Below the pieces are notes generated by a model that was not told where the DNA came from, searched no databases, and saw nothing but the letters and a program-made list of their open reading frames with translations. From positions 20,531,501 to 20,595,500 of the forward strand of contig JAQISU010000108.1 of NCBI GenBank assembly GCA_029339505.1: a stretch of 64,000 nucleotides of DNA. Reading direction: 5' to 3'. The stretch is from Unio delphinus. Taxonomy: Eukaryota; Mollusca; Bivalvia; Unionida; Unionidae. The translations under genes and the position numbers were made by a program. Positions within the stretch are counted from its first letter, which is position 1. Every line of letters begins with the position of its first letter. Below, piece by piece: positions 54,282 to 64,000 of the stretch.

Positions 54282-54660
54282 CTACGGTTGGGGTGCCCAC
54301 CTGTTGCCGAACTTCGATACTGTCAGCGGCACGTGGGTGCCAGGGGCGAGCCCTTTCCACATCAACCTTTCAGAAATAACGGCTGTCATCAATGCCTTTC
54401 ATTTCGGGCAGGATCAACTCTTATTACAAACTGCCCTCATTATGTCAGACAACATTGTGGTGGTGCCTTGCCTCAAAACAAGGGGACACCAATCACCAGA
54501 CCTGTGCAATCTGAACTGGCAATTTCTACATTGGTTCGACAATCTCCACCTCAATGTACAATTCAGACACATTCTTGGCAGACTCAATGTCTTGGCTGAC
54601 ACTCTATCTAGTCATTCACACAGAATGGTCACTCCATCAATCGGACTTTCTTCCAATTGA
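54282..54660 (+). pseudogene. DIRS RNase H remnant
   Basis: A partly open frame with 'NIYGWGAHLLPNFDTVSGTW', 'HINLSEITAVINAFHF', 'LIMSDNIVVV' and 'FRHILGRLNVLADTLSSHSH'. This is the order of RNase H blocks (G-W-G start, E in the second helix, D in the third block, and a final H..G..N..AD.LS) of DIRS and Ty3-like elements. The first Asp position and frame continuity are damaged. Confidence 0.78.
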
Positions 54661-54929
54661 CACACTTTGGAGACGTCCGATGATTGATCTTTTGCAACAA
54701 GATGGAATCGCAAGTTCTCCACCTTTCATCTCACAGGTTCCAGACCCAGAAGCTTGGGTCGTGGATGCTCGATCAATCACCTGGGAAGGGTTGTGGGCAT
54801 TCTCCTACCCTCCCACGGTCTTGGTACTGGAATTAATCCAGAAGTTAAGGGGTCAGAATTGTCAGATGGTTCTGATTACCCCTCTCAGATGGAACAACTC
54901 CTGGGTCTCCGATCTACTCAATCTAGGCG

Positions 54930-56040
54930 ATAGATCTACCTAGGAAGATTACAGTCAGCACAAGTATTCACAAGCAACCGCGGCCAGGGGTGTTCCACCC
55001 CTGTCCGGACCGTCTTTATGTTCAAGCTTGGCTCTTGTCCAGACAGCCTTGCAAGACAAACAATTTAAATCTTTGATTGCGGAGAGAATCTCGAGAGCAA
55101 GAAGGCCCTCTACTCTGAAGGTTTACGGGGGCAAGTGGCATGTTTTCAGAGACTGGTACCATATCATTCACATTGTTCCTCTGAGTGTCACAATCCCTCA
55201 ACTGGCCAACTTTTCTCTGGCTTTTCGAGGAGAAACATCTGGCTCCAGTTATTCTCAAATGTTACCGCTCCATGATATCAGACACATTCCGCCATTCTGG
55301 TACATGTGCTATCAGCCATGACAAAGATTTGTCAGATCTTTAGACATTTAAAAAAAAAAAAAAAAAAAAAAAAATTTAATCGACTTATATCCCTCACCGT
55401 TTTCAAATGGAATCTGTCCTGGGTTTTAACATGACTCAATTCAGTCAGTATTGAGTCTTTAACCCACGATTAGTTAAAGCTACTATCATACAAATTGGGT
55501 TTCTTGATAGCCTTAGCTTCAGCATGCAGGGTGAGCGAGTTACATGTCCTTTCTAGTGACCCGAACTCTCTTTCGTTTCGATCAGAGGGTTTGATGGTCC
55601 TCTTGACGCAGCCAGGCTTTGTAGTCCAAAATAGATTACCATACATTGCGATCAACGAGTCGTCATTAGCTCGCTTTCTTTATAGATAAGTCAGGATCAA
55701 CAGCCATGTAAGATCCTGTTTGGGCACTCTAGCACCATTTCAATGCATAGAGGTGAGTCAGGTCACATACTAGCACCTCTTTCTTCTGGTGATAGCTGGG
55801 ATATGAGATATCACCATTCAAGCCCTTGCTTCATGGCTGTAGTGGGTTATACACTCGGCGTACTCTGAGAATTCGCAAATCAGTCACCTTATAGAAGCTG
55901 TTGCAGAGTCAACCTTCTACAGTTTTATCTTCAAGTTTGTACTCGCAGAGGCAAACATTGATTCTAGTAGGTCCGGTGTTGGGCAGCCCAGACGCCCACC
56001 AGACCCATGTGCAACAATCAGCACAGCCTATTAGCTTCCC
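54930..56040 (+). pseudogene. DIRS tyrosine recombinase remnant
   Basis: 55028-55321 has the core-binding N-terminal part ('RISRARRPSTLKVYGGKWHV'). It is interrupted by an A24 tract (~55349-55372) and stops. 55495-55689 contains 'LIALASACRVSELHVLS', the block with the first catalytic Arg of tyrosine recombinases. Later fragments around 55900-55980 resemble the end of the domain. Many frameshifts. This enzyme would have integrated the circular DNA intermediate. Confidence 0.8.
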
Positions 56041-56261
56041 TGGATTCGCCAGATAAATTTTCGTAGGTAAGAAGATTTCAATAACTATCTTCTTATCCGC
56101 ATAAAAGGGTCACATATCACGTGACCCTGGGCTGTGTTGCTGATTGAAAATTAGGAGACCGGGTTATCATTCACATGGGGAATCCAACCATCATTCCCTA
56201 GAGGATACCCGGGGTGGAGGTCGGATGCTCCGCATTCCCTCCTCCTATTACTTATTCTCCT

Positions 56262-56353
56262 AAAGTAATGTGATTGGGGAACGTATTCAAAGGAGAAAGC
56301 AAATTTTTTAGTAAATTATGTTTCTCCGAGAATACTTACCCAATCACATTACT
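56262..56353. repeat. DIRS internal complementary region
   Basis: GTAATGTGATTGGGGAACGT ... AAAGGAGAAA (to 56298) is the complement of the left tip, and from 56299 (GCAAATTTTTTAGTAAATTA ...) the complement of the right tip. It therefore reproduces the head-to-tail circle junction and fixes the element's two ends. Confidence 0.93.
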
Positions 56354-56414
56354 AAGAAACCCTCCCAACCACCCCACCATGCGAGCATCCTCGTGTTTTA
56401 TATATCGCTCAGCT

Positions 56415-56618
56415 TAAAAACTAAAGAAGCGACACCTAACGGGCGGCAAGGGGAGGTAATGGGCAAGAGTTATTGCCCTTTGTCTATATGACATAGACAG
56501 GAAAGACGAATTTTCGTCTTTTGGTAGGGCTGGATTCGCGAGGTAGCAGGCTAATATCCCTAAAGTAATGTGATTGGGTAAGTATTCTCGGAGAAACATA
56601 ATTTACTAAAAAATTTGC
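56415..56618 (-). repeat. DIRS right terminal inverted repeat
   Basis: Complement of the left core (to ~56577) followed by the right-specific tip ending AAAAAATTTGC at 56618. Confidence 0.9.
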
Positions 56619-57691
56619 TATCTATACAAAAACATGGGACTGTTGTATCAACTTAAAGAGTTAACATTTTTAATAGGTCAATAAAATGCTAGTATCTATG
56701 TTTTAATATTTACTAGTTAATCTAGCCTTACGTAAATTCACAAAGTGAACATAATATTCCGAGAATTTGTATGGTGAAATGTATTCGATAGCCATTATTG
56801 TGATGATGTGCCATTAACACTACTATTACTTTATCAGCACACAGTTAAATTCAAGTATTTGCAAAACATAATTCTTGGACATTTCCCTGAAAATTAAACC
56901 AGCAAGAAAGTATATACATCGATTTCTACAAAAACAAAAAACAAATGTTAAATATATGACACGGACTGCATCTTAATTAATGTTTAAAGAGATCTATCTT
57001 CTTTGAATTTATGATAGACAAACTTAAATATATATTGTATTTAAAAAGAAGGAAGAAAAAAACGTGATCTCTGTGAAATTATAAATGTGAAAAAAGTTTG
57101 TGGCTAAATTTGAAATTTTTCAGTCGGCACAAAATGTAAAAAAAAAAAAAAAAAAGAAAATCAGCATGGTTTAGACCATGAGACTGTCAACAAACCACGA
57201 TGACAAAGAATACAAAGTTACCATTTCACAGATCTGAAAATGAATCCAAGAGATCCACCAAGCAACCAATTGTGGTTATTGTGGTGTTAGTCTTGGGACA
57301 AAGGCATTTATTACAGACAAGGTAACAGTATGAAAAAAAAAGATCTTGTGAACATGATACTGATTATTGATTATTTATCCCTGCATTGTCATATAAATGT
57401 AAATCTTCAAAGTTCACTAAGACTAACACATAAAAGAAATGTATATATCCTAATGAAATGAAACAAGTGCTTGCAAAGCAGAGTAAAAAATGTGACCACA
57501 GCATAACCTCATCTTATAACACCAATCCTGGTACTGATAATGATGATCAGAAACTGAACTCTACATCTCACTTGATTGGCAGGTGACATACAGATACATA
57601 CAAATCTGAAGAACGCTGACCTGTACTATAATGAGGTGGGTTTTAAAAATTATTATAATTATTTTGTACTGCACAGAGTGACTGAACCTAC
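56619..57691. other. Talin intron, unassigned
   Basis: AT-rich DNA between the DIRS element and the talin exon donor. No exon or repeat is recognised; an A18 run lies near 57138. Confidence 0.5.
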
Positions 57692-57797
57692 CTTTAATCA
57701 TTTCAGCAGACTGTACAATTTCAGCCACAGCGTTTGCCACTTGTCTAGACAAGACTGTCAGATTTTGCTTCGACTCATGGGATGGTTTCTGCATGAT
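57692..57797 (-). CDS. Talin exon (C-terminal rod), 106 bp
   Basis: Talin links integrin tails to actin. On the minus strand the exon is bounded by acceptor CCTATCTAG and donor AAAG/GTAGGT, starts in phase 0 and ends in phase 1. It encodes 35 residues, including 'KPSHESKQNLTVLSRQVANA' and 'EIVQSAEMIK', which align in order with the segment of talin's last rod bundles that directly follows the preceding exon (60073-60177). The helical, Ala-rich pattern is typical. The next talin exon should lie at lower coordinates but was not found. Confidence 0.88.
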
Positions 57798-57816
57798 CTA
57801 GATAGGAATAATGTGG

Positions 57817-57864
<48 letters not shown>

Positions 57865-59666
57865 ATTATTATTATTATTACATGAAAAATCCATCGATAA
57901 ATCCCTCGGTAAGTTCAATTTGGATAATATCTAAATAGTCATCTATCTTTTAGACAGCAAAATTAATTTTTGAATGAAGATACCACAAATACTGAAAATT
58001 TATTTATATATATATAAAAATGTGGAATTATTTTATGAACTGAAAATTTTATGCCACCAAATGTTTTCAGCATAGTGTCTTATTACATTATTAATAATAA
58101 ATGCTAAGCAAAAGAATACAAATTTGTCACATAAGCATTATGACATCATAAACTCAATGATTCTGTTATGTGATGTTCCTGTGTGCAATTTTAAAGTGTA
58201 AAATCTAAATTTACAACAAAATACTGCAGCATTGTATTGTACTTTTGTCTACTGTGTGAAAATAACAATCCTCATCGATGTCCAACTTTCATGAGCCTTT
58301 TTTATTAAAACATTCCAGACAAATGAAGTTATCAAGGATCCCAGCCAAATATTGCAAGCTTAAACTATTTCTTAAAATAATTTGCTCGGCTGGGCAACAT
58401 GAGGAATTTTTGTTTGGGAAATTAAACTTTGGTGACTCTGCTTTCAAGGACCATAACTCCTCTAAATAAATTAAGATGTCAAAGGTCTCCTCAGTAAAGA
58501 GATGCATGCTAAATTTCTACTTGACATCCAACAACCCTTCAAAAAGTAGTGCTGAAAAATCAGTTTTCTAATAATAATACGTCATGCTGGAAATGGAACT
58601 CCTGGAAAAATTCATAAATGCAATGCTGAATGCCAAAATAAATTGGCTGAAATCAATGAGCTTTGGTAAAGTAATGGTGAAGAAATCTAAGTCAAGAGGA
58701 CAGACAACCAGTAACTATAACTTTTGTAATGATATCATGAAATGCTAAAATTCCAACTCACTATACAGGATTCATACAGTATAGGAGAGCTAAAATTTGT
58801 ACAGATTTGGAGAACAAAAATTCAGTGACTCTTTAATTAAGAGTTTTCATGGACTGCTCTAACTATCAAGTGTTCTAATTCCAACTATTTAATTTCTAAA
58901 AGAGTTAATCAATTATAACAACAATGGATGTGAGAAGTTTTATGAGAACCTAATTAAGTGCTTACAAGATGTCTTACCTTCCTTTATTCTGACAGCTAGC
59001 TATATTGTAATTGTACTTTGACATAATGACACAAGTAACAAATTAAATGTCTCTCTGTCTTTAGCTGATTACATCAGTTGCTTAAATTACTGTAACATCC
59101 AGGTGTAAGGCAGCTTAATTCTTGTTAAAATCACTCACAGTAGACAATTTCTGCTTTGGCTAATCTGTGAATTGTTCTTCAAACTTTGCAGTGATAACAG
59201 TCTGAACACATAAATATTTTTGCCTATGCTCATTCTTTTAGTCAAATATTTTTGATCCAGAAATAGTGATTCAGGTGTATGCAATCTTTGATCTCTAGAA
59301 TAAAACAGTTTTTTACTCGGTCACTGCCGTGTACAATAAACAAAGTTTACTGTGATATTTAGTATGTTGAATAATTACCCATGCAAACATATTGATGGGT
59401 TTGGCAGCACAGGCTATACAGGTAATTCGAGTATGTTTGCTTACAATGGAAGCATGTGCTTTGAAAGTGAGAATGAAACCACAGCCTGAATGTTGCTCTA
59501 ATTCACAAGCATTGCATGTCAAATTAACTTGTATTAAAATCTGACATTAATTCACTAACTTTAAGTGACTTCTTAAATTATACAATCCAACAATATTAGT
59601 TCTCATTTATTAATAAAAGCTGTAAGCTCCACTAGTGTTTGCCAAAATTAAATTTCCTTTGCTCTC

Positions 59667-59731
<65 letters not shown>

Positions 59732-60072
59732 CAAAGATTAAGCTAATAATTGAATATAAATCAAGTTTATGTACACTACTGACAAATTTAGTTGTTTCCC
59801 TTGTGGAGCTGTATCCATTTATTGAATACAAATATGACAGCTATAAATTTCATAACTTCTAAACTGATCATGTCAACACTGAAGATAAACCATGATAATG
59901 CTAATTAGATAAACCATGATAATGTTAATTAGATAAACCATGATAATGCTAATTAGATAAACCATGATAATGCTAATTAATAACAAGAGACTACAAATAA
60001 ATATAGGTGGCATCAGCATGTGGCGCTGTTCAGGGTCAGTACACCTGGATCTTAAAAAAAAAAGTATCTCAC
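57798..60072. other. Talin intron, unassigned
   Basis: Contains (ATT)n at ~57819-57880, (TA)n at ~59672-59726 and four copies of a 26-bp repeat (GATAAACCATGATAATGCTA ATTA) at ~59882-59985. No gene was found. Confidence 0.55.
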
Positions 60073-60177
60073 ATGATTAACTTGTTCAAGGAGACTGTTG
60101 TAAGATGCAGCACACTTTCTTCCAGCTACAATGGTCCTCTGTCTGACATCTGCAGTCTCACCAGTGGCAGCCGCTGC
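60073..60177 (-). CDS. Talin exon (C-terminal rod), 105 bp
   Basis: Minus-strand exon between acceptor TTCATTATGCAG and donor CAT/GTGAGA, phase 0 at both ends, 35 codons. Encodes 'AAAATGETADVRQRTIVAGR' followed by 'KCAASYNSLLEQVNH'. The pattern 'DVR.R.....GR.CA..Y..LL..V' matches the talin rod segment between the two neighbouring exons, with exact phase continuity on both sides. Confidence 0.9.
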
Positions 60178-60919
60178 CTGCATAATGAAAAGGATTACAG
60201 GATGAATGTAACCTTGACGATTTTGTTTAAACTGAGGTGATTAACAGAGTTGTCTACATTATATAAATCATCTTCTGCAATACAGTATAAATTACCTCCA
60301 GCTGCATGGTATAAAGTCACTTGCTATTTAGTATCAAGTCACCTTTATATGGTATGATGTCACCTGCTATAAAGTATATTTTTTCTCCTACTACATAGTA
60401 TGAATTGTCCCCTGTTGTTGGGTATGAAGTCATTTGCTATAAGGGATGCACAGTCACCTGCCATATATAATGAATGATCTCCTGCTATAATGAATGGTCT
60501 CCTGCTATATTATACTGTCATCTGCAAAAAGGTATCTATTGTCATAAATGGTACGAATTGTCTTCTGGTATATAGTATGAATTATTACATATGGTTGCTG
60601 GTGTGTGTGTGTGATTTGGATTTTTTATGTAGCTTTAACCATTTTTCAGTCATATTGCTATGATTGCATTGTGGCAGTTCATAGTGATGTCTAGCACTGG
60701 AGCATCATGCCACACACATGTAGCCCCTCCCAGTCACATTATCCTGACACCAGTCCAATCAGTCCTAAAAACTAACTGCTTAATGCTGATGGGCCTAGCG
60801 ATGCAGTTGCTAATACCAATATTGTAAGTGATTGGTATGACTTGGTAGTGGTTTGAACCCGTGAGCTTATGCAACGGAGGCAGAGTAATATATGGTTGCT
60901 GTTATTCTTCAACTTCACG

Positions 60920-60950
<31 letters not shown>

Positions 60951-61056
60951 TGTATGTATGTATGTATGCATGCATGCATGTACATGCATGCATGCATGCA
61001 TGTATGTATGTATGTATGTATGTATGTATGTATGTATGTATGTATGTATCTATATA
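60178..61056. other. Talin intron, unassigned, with (TGTA)/(TGCA) microsatellite
   Basis: 60240-60600 has loose 25-35 bp copies of phrases such as 'TCACCTGCTATAAAGTAT' and 'GTATGAATTGTC'. 60923-61050 is a tetranucleotide array of TGTA with a TGCA core. A tRNA-related phrase (GGTTTGAACCCGTGAGC, ~60850) may mark a SINE remnant. Confidence 0.55.
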
Positions 61057-62279
61057 CAGTGGGACCCCGCTATAACCCGCCCTGCTATAACCCGAATTCG
61101 GATATAACCCGGTCATGGCATGGCTCCCGAAATTTCGGGTAATTTATTACAGGTATTTTTCTCAAAGACCAAAAAAAAAAAATTTAAGAAAAAAAAAAAT
61201 TAAGAGTTTAATTATCATTCTCATATTCGTCTAAACAGTGCGAAAAAGAACGTGTAGAACATGTATTATCAAATTTCTTCTATTTTTGTGTCAAAATAAA
61301 CGTCGGAAATACGAACCAATTGCTGGGCCTACTGAGAACTTTGATCTTTGTTTATTGTTGAAAAATTACAGCTCATAAGTGTCAATATTATAATTACTGA
61401 TTCCTGAGTAATGAAGCCATCGTGTCTACTTTGTGTTTGTCTTGAATGCATTCCGAATACAATCGTTGCTCAAATAATTTCCGATATATGTTCTCTTAAT
61501 TTCATTCACAACTAAGCAACAGCCAATGCGGCGGTTGATAAAAGATTCTCACCAGAATGTATTAATTAATTTAAGTACATTGTTTATCATCAAAGTGAAC
61601 TGCCGAGCTAAACAGTGACACAATTCAGTGGTTAAAATACATACAGCCAGTTCTGTCTGCTGTATTTATTAGAGTACATCAAAAGAACATGACGCAATAA
61701 CTGGGCGGCAAGTTCAAAGGACTTTGACTAGCAGCTTGGGTGGGAAATTGTGCTGAAATTTACAATGACTGAATTCAGAGACAGAAAGATCCTGAGATGT
61801 ACATGTAGTTATTATAAGAATACACTTTAGCTTCCATTATTTAATCTATGGACATGTACTATTTCATCATTCATTATGTACACCCGTTACGTAATTTTTG
61901 TTTTTTTCTTTTCATTGAAAGATTCAATGTATGTTACAAGATTCGCTGGTGAGTACACGGTGTTGATACTCTTTTCATGCAATAGATTATACATGTATAC
62001 ATAAATTAGACACGTGTATGTACCAATGCATGGTTCTCGGAATAAAGTAATATATAAATGCAATTTCTGTTACCACAGCAAATGTTTTTCTCATTTAATA
62101 AATATTGATGAAAATGGTAATTGTGCCATGCATTTTCGCACCCGTCTTTATGTACCCCCCCCCCTAAATAAATCCAAAAATGTGTTGGTATTGTACATGG
62201 TTGCTTATAACACGGTTCGGTTCATAGCCCGGTCGGATTCTATGGCTCCCAACTACCGTGTTATAGCGGGGTCCCACTG
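61057..62279. mobile_element. Non-autonomous pogo/Tigger-like DNA transposon
   Basis: Ends are inverted: CAGTGGGACCCCGCTATAAC at 61057 and its complement ending at 62279, both flanked by TA, the target of pogo/Tc1-type elements. The interior (1.2 kb) has no transposase frame. It is inserted in a (GTAT)n array whose two halves continue on either side (to 61050 and from 62281). The ends resemble those of Tigger/pogo families. Confidence 0.85.
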
Positions 62280-62280
62280 T

Positions 62281-62375
62281 ATGTATGTATGTATGTATGT
62301 ATGTATGTATGTATGTGTGTGTGTGTACATGTGTGTGTGTATATATATATATACACACACATATTTATTTATTTT
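62281..62375. repeat. Microsatellite continuing after the transposon
   Basis: (ATGT)n, then GT- and TA-rich blocks; the right half of the array split by the DNA transposon. Confidence 0.9.
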
Positions 62376-62494
62376 GCACAATATTTTATATAAAATGCAA
62401 CTATTTTTGTTATGAAACAACATAGGTTTCCTGTAATGATGGCTCATTTATACATAACTCAACAAGTCAGAAGTCTGGCACAAACTACAATACT

Positions 62495-62880
62495 TGGACA
62501 CTGTACAATCCATGATACTTTGAAATTATGATAACAGATTTATAGAATGACTACACGACTTGGACACTGTATAATCCAGGATACTTTGTAATTATGATAA
62601 CAGACTTATAGAATGACTACATGACTTGGACACTATAATCCATGATACTTTGTAATTATGATAACAGACTTATAGAATGACTACACGACTTGGACACAGT
62701 ATAATCCATGATACTTTGTAATTACGATAACAGACTTATAGAATGACTACACGACTTGGACACAGTATAATTCATGATACTTTGTAATTATGTTAACAGA
62801 CTTATAGAATGACTACACGACTTGGACACAGTATAATCCATGATACTTTGTAACTACGATAACAGACTTATAGAATGACC
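62495..62880. repeat. ~65-bp minisatellite, six copies
   Basis: Unit: GACTACACGACTTGGACACA, GTATAATCCATGATACTTTG, TAATTATGATAACAGACTTA and TAGAAT. Confidence 0.92.
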
Positions 62881-63034
62881 CCATGGACAGTATGGCTCCA
62901 ATTTTTCATATCATATGAATAAACAGGAAGAAGTTCCTCACTGGGTAGGAGCAGAATGGACAAATGTGGTTTAGTCTTATAGTCAAAAGGCTGCTTTCTC
63001 TGGGAATTAACATTTACTTAATATTTATTTATAC

Positions 63035-63220
63035 CTTGCAGACTCCAAGCAAATCAAAAACAGCTTTCCTGCCCATGTTAGCAGCTGCAATCACATCCTC
63101 TTGGCGACACGAGTTGCCTGCGGCAACAGCCTTGGCAGTTGCTGTGGTGAGAGGTTTAGTATATCTGATGAGGTCCTCAGCTGTAGCCTTCTTGTCTGTT
63201 TCTGGGTTGCTTTCATATGC
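63035..63220 (-). CDS. Talin exon (C-terminal rod), 186 bp
   Basis: Minus-strand exon between acceptor CCATTGGCAG and donor CAAG/GTATAA, phase 0 at both ends, 62 codons. It encodes 'TAEDLIRYTKPLTTATAKAV', then 'AAGNSCRQEDVIAAANMGRK'. The AGNSCRQEDVI block is a signature of talin's C-terminal rod, so the gene assignment is firm. Upstream talin exons should lie beyond the right edge of the window. Confidence 0.94.
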
Positions 63221-64000
63221 CTGCCAATGGAAATATTTATTATACTATTACTACTAATAATAAACAACTTTATTTGTTGATGCTACTTAAAATTATCAGG
63301 AATAAACAATCCCCACTCAACCGTAACTCCTCAAGACAAATGCAATGAAAAATACAGTTAAAAGAATTGATTACATAATAATGACATACATGTAACGATA
63401 GCATAAATTAATCATGACAACATTTTGAAACTGGATTTCAACAAGAGTATTGTAAACAGTATAGTTATACTTTGTTTATGAAAAATCATCTCTTATTGGT
63501 CCAATACTCATTTGTATTTTTTAATCTCCTGAGTATTTTTCTCTTTGATAATCTGTGTCAGTTTTGTTTTTGTGTGTGCTAAATTCTGTTCTAGTAGTTT
63601 CTTTTCTAGAAGCGAAGTGTCCGTTCGGCTGCAGTTGTAATATTTATGGTCATGGATGCATCTATACCAGGATTTTGTGTGGAATCCATGGATACAGAAG
63701 ACCTTTCTGAATCTCCTGGATGCTCTTCTCCCATCTGTATGATGCTTGCCTCGTATGCACTGTTGGTTAGACCTTATAACTTGCCACCTTGGATTCCTTA
63801 ATTTCCTCACTAGATTTCTTTTCAAATCCATCTAGTGTCATTTCCAAATGTGTTTATATGGAAATTTCAGTTAAAAACATTTCCAAATATTTTAAAGATA
63901 TCTATTTCAATGTCGAGGGTGTTTTCACCTATACTTCTGTGGTGTCTTTGGTCAGTAATTGATTGCTCCCTTCAGGTGTAGTCCATATATCCAATGAGGG
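63221..64000. other. Talin intron, unassigned
   Basis: No exon seen. A 107-codon minus-strand frame (63508-63831), rich in Arg/Lys/His, has no recognisable domain or splice context. It may be a repeat remnant. Confidence 0.4.

Larger units (their letters stand above)
49450..56618 (+). mobile_element. DIRS-type tyrosine-recombinase retrotransposon, decayed
   Basis: About 7.2 kb. Both ends carry the same ~165-bp sequence in inverted orientation (CCAATCACATTACTTTAGGG onward, left from ~49471, right as complement to ~56577), each with a distinct outer tip. An internal segment at 56262-56346 is the exact complement of the two outer tips joined, the internal complementary region that defines DIRS elements. 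Inside, in order, are a repeat-rich gag-like region, reverse transcriptase, RNase H and tyrosine recombinase remnants, all with stops or frameshifts. DIRS elements insert by recombination without target duplication, and none is seen. Confidence 0.9.

Noticed and set aside
60769..61142. Met-Tyr-Val-Cys and Ile-His-Thr-Tyr repeat frames
   Set aside because: Translation of the (TGTA)n microsatellite.

Overview
The window is eukaryotic, from a metazoan. It carries spliced exons of talin (minus strand, right end) and of an anoctamin/TMEM16 protein (plus strand, left part), in AT-rich DNA crowded with microsatellites, minisatellites and satellite arrays. The overall texture and one dispersed repeat suggest a mollusc, perhaps a bivalve, but that is inference.

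Layout. 1-10 kb: unassigned DNA, short tandem arrays and a decayed non-LTR reverse transcriptase fragment (about 3.1-3.7 kb). 10-21 kb: anoctamin exons separated by an intron made largely of 30-63 bp tandem arrays, including about 2.8 kb of a 63-bp satellite. 21-26.6 kb: 51-, 50- and 36-bp arrays. 26,906-43,774: a complete 16.9 kb Polinton/Maverick (adintovirus-like) element bounded by 214-bp terminal inverted repeats. 43.8-49.4 kb: unassigned AT-rich DNA. 49,450-56,618: a decayed DIRS-type tyrosine-recombinase retrotransposon with its diagnostic internal complementary region. 57.7-63.2 kb: three consecutive talin exons, with a pogo/Tigger-like DNA transposon inserted in a tetranucleotide repeat (61,057-62,279).

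The Polinton is the main find and its genes look intact. It has a packaging ATPase, a zinc-ribbon frame overlapping a phospholipase A2 frame, a DDE integrase, a very long protein joining family B DNA polymerase, superfamily 1 helicase and HNH modules, a double zinc-binding protein, a NUMOD/HNH endonuclease, and a rightward virion module (350-aa protein, pX/pVI-like proteins, major capsid protein, adenovirus-type protease, fiber-like repeat protein, membrane protein, penton-like minor capsid protein). ATPase, protease and the two capsid proteins form the virion-building set; polymerase and integrase form the replication and integration set.

Four features go beyond the standard Polinton plan. 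The phospholipase frame has no AUG and lies in the -1 frame after a canonical A AAA AAC slippery heptamer. A shared ATTGAAAA...CTAG element lies 22-29 nt before the starts of the integrase and most virion genes. A tRNA-like segment with Pol III A and B boxes and a T7 terminator sits in a 1.2 kb non-coding region. Each terminal repeat is internally palindromic. All functions are inferred by reading motifs; no database search was possible.
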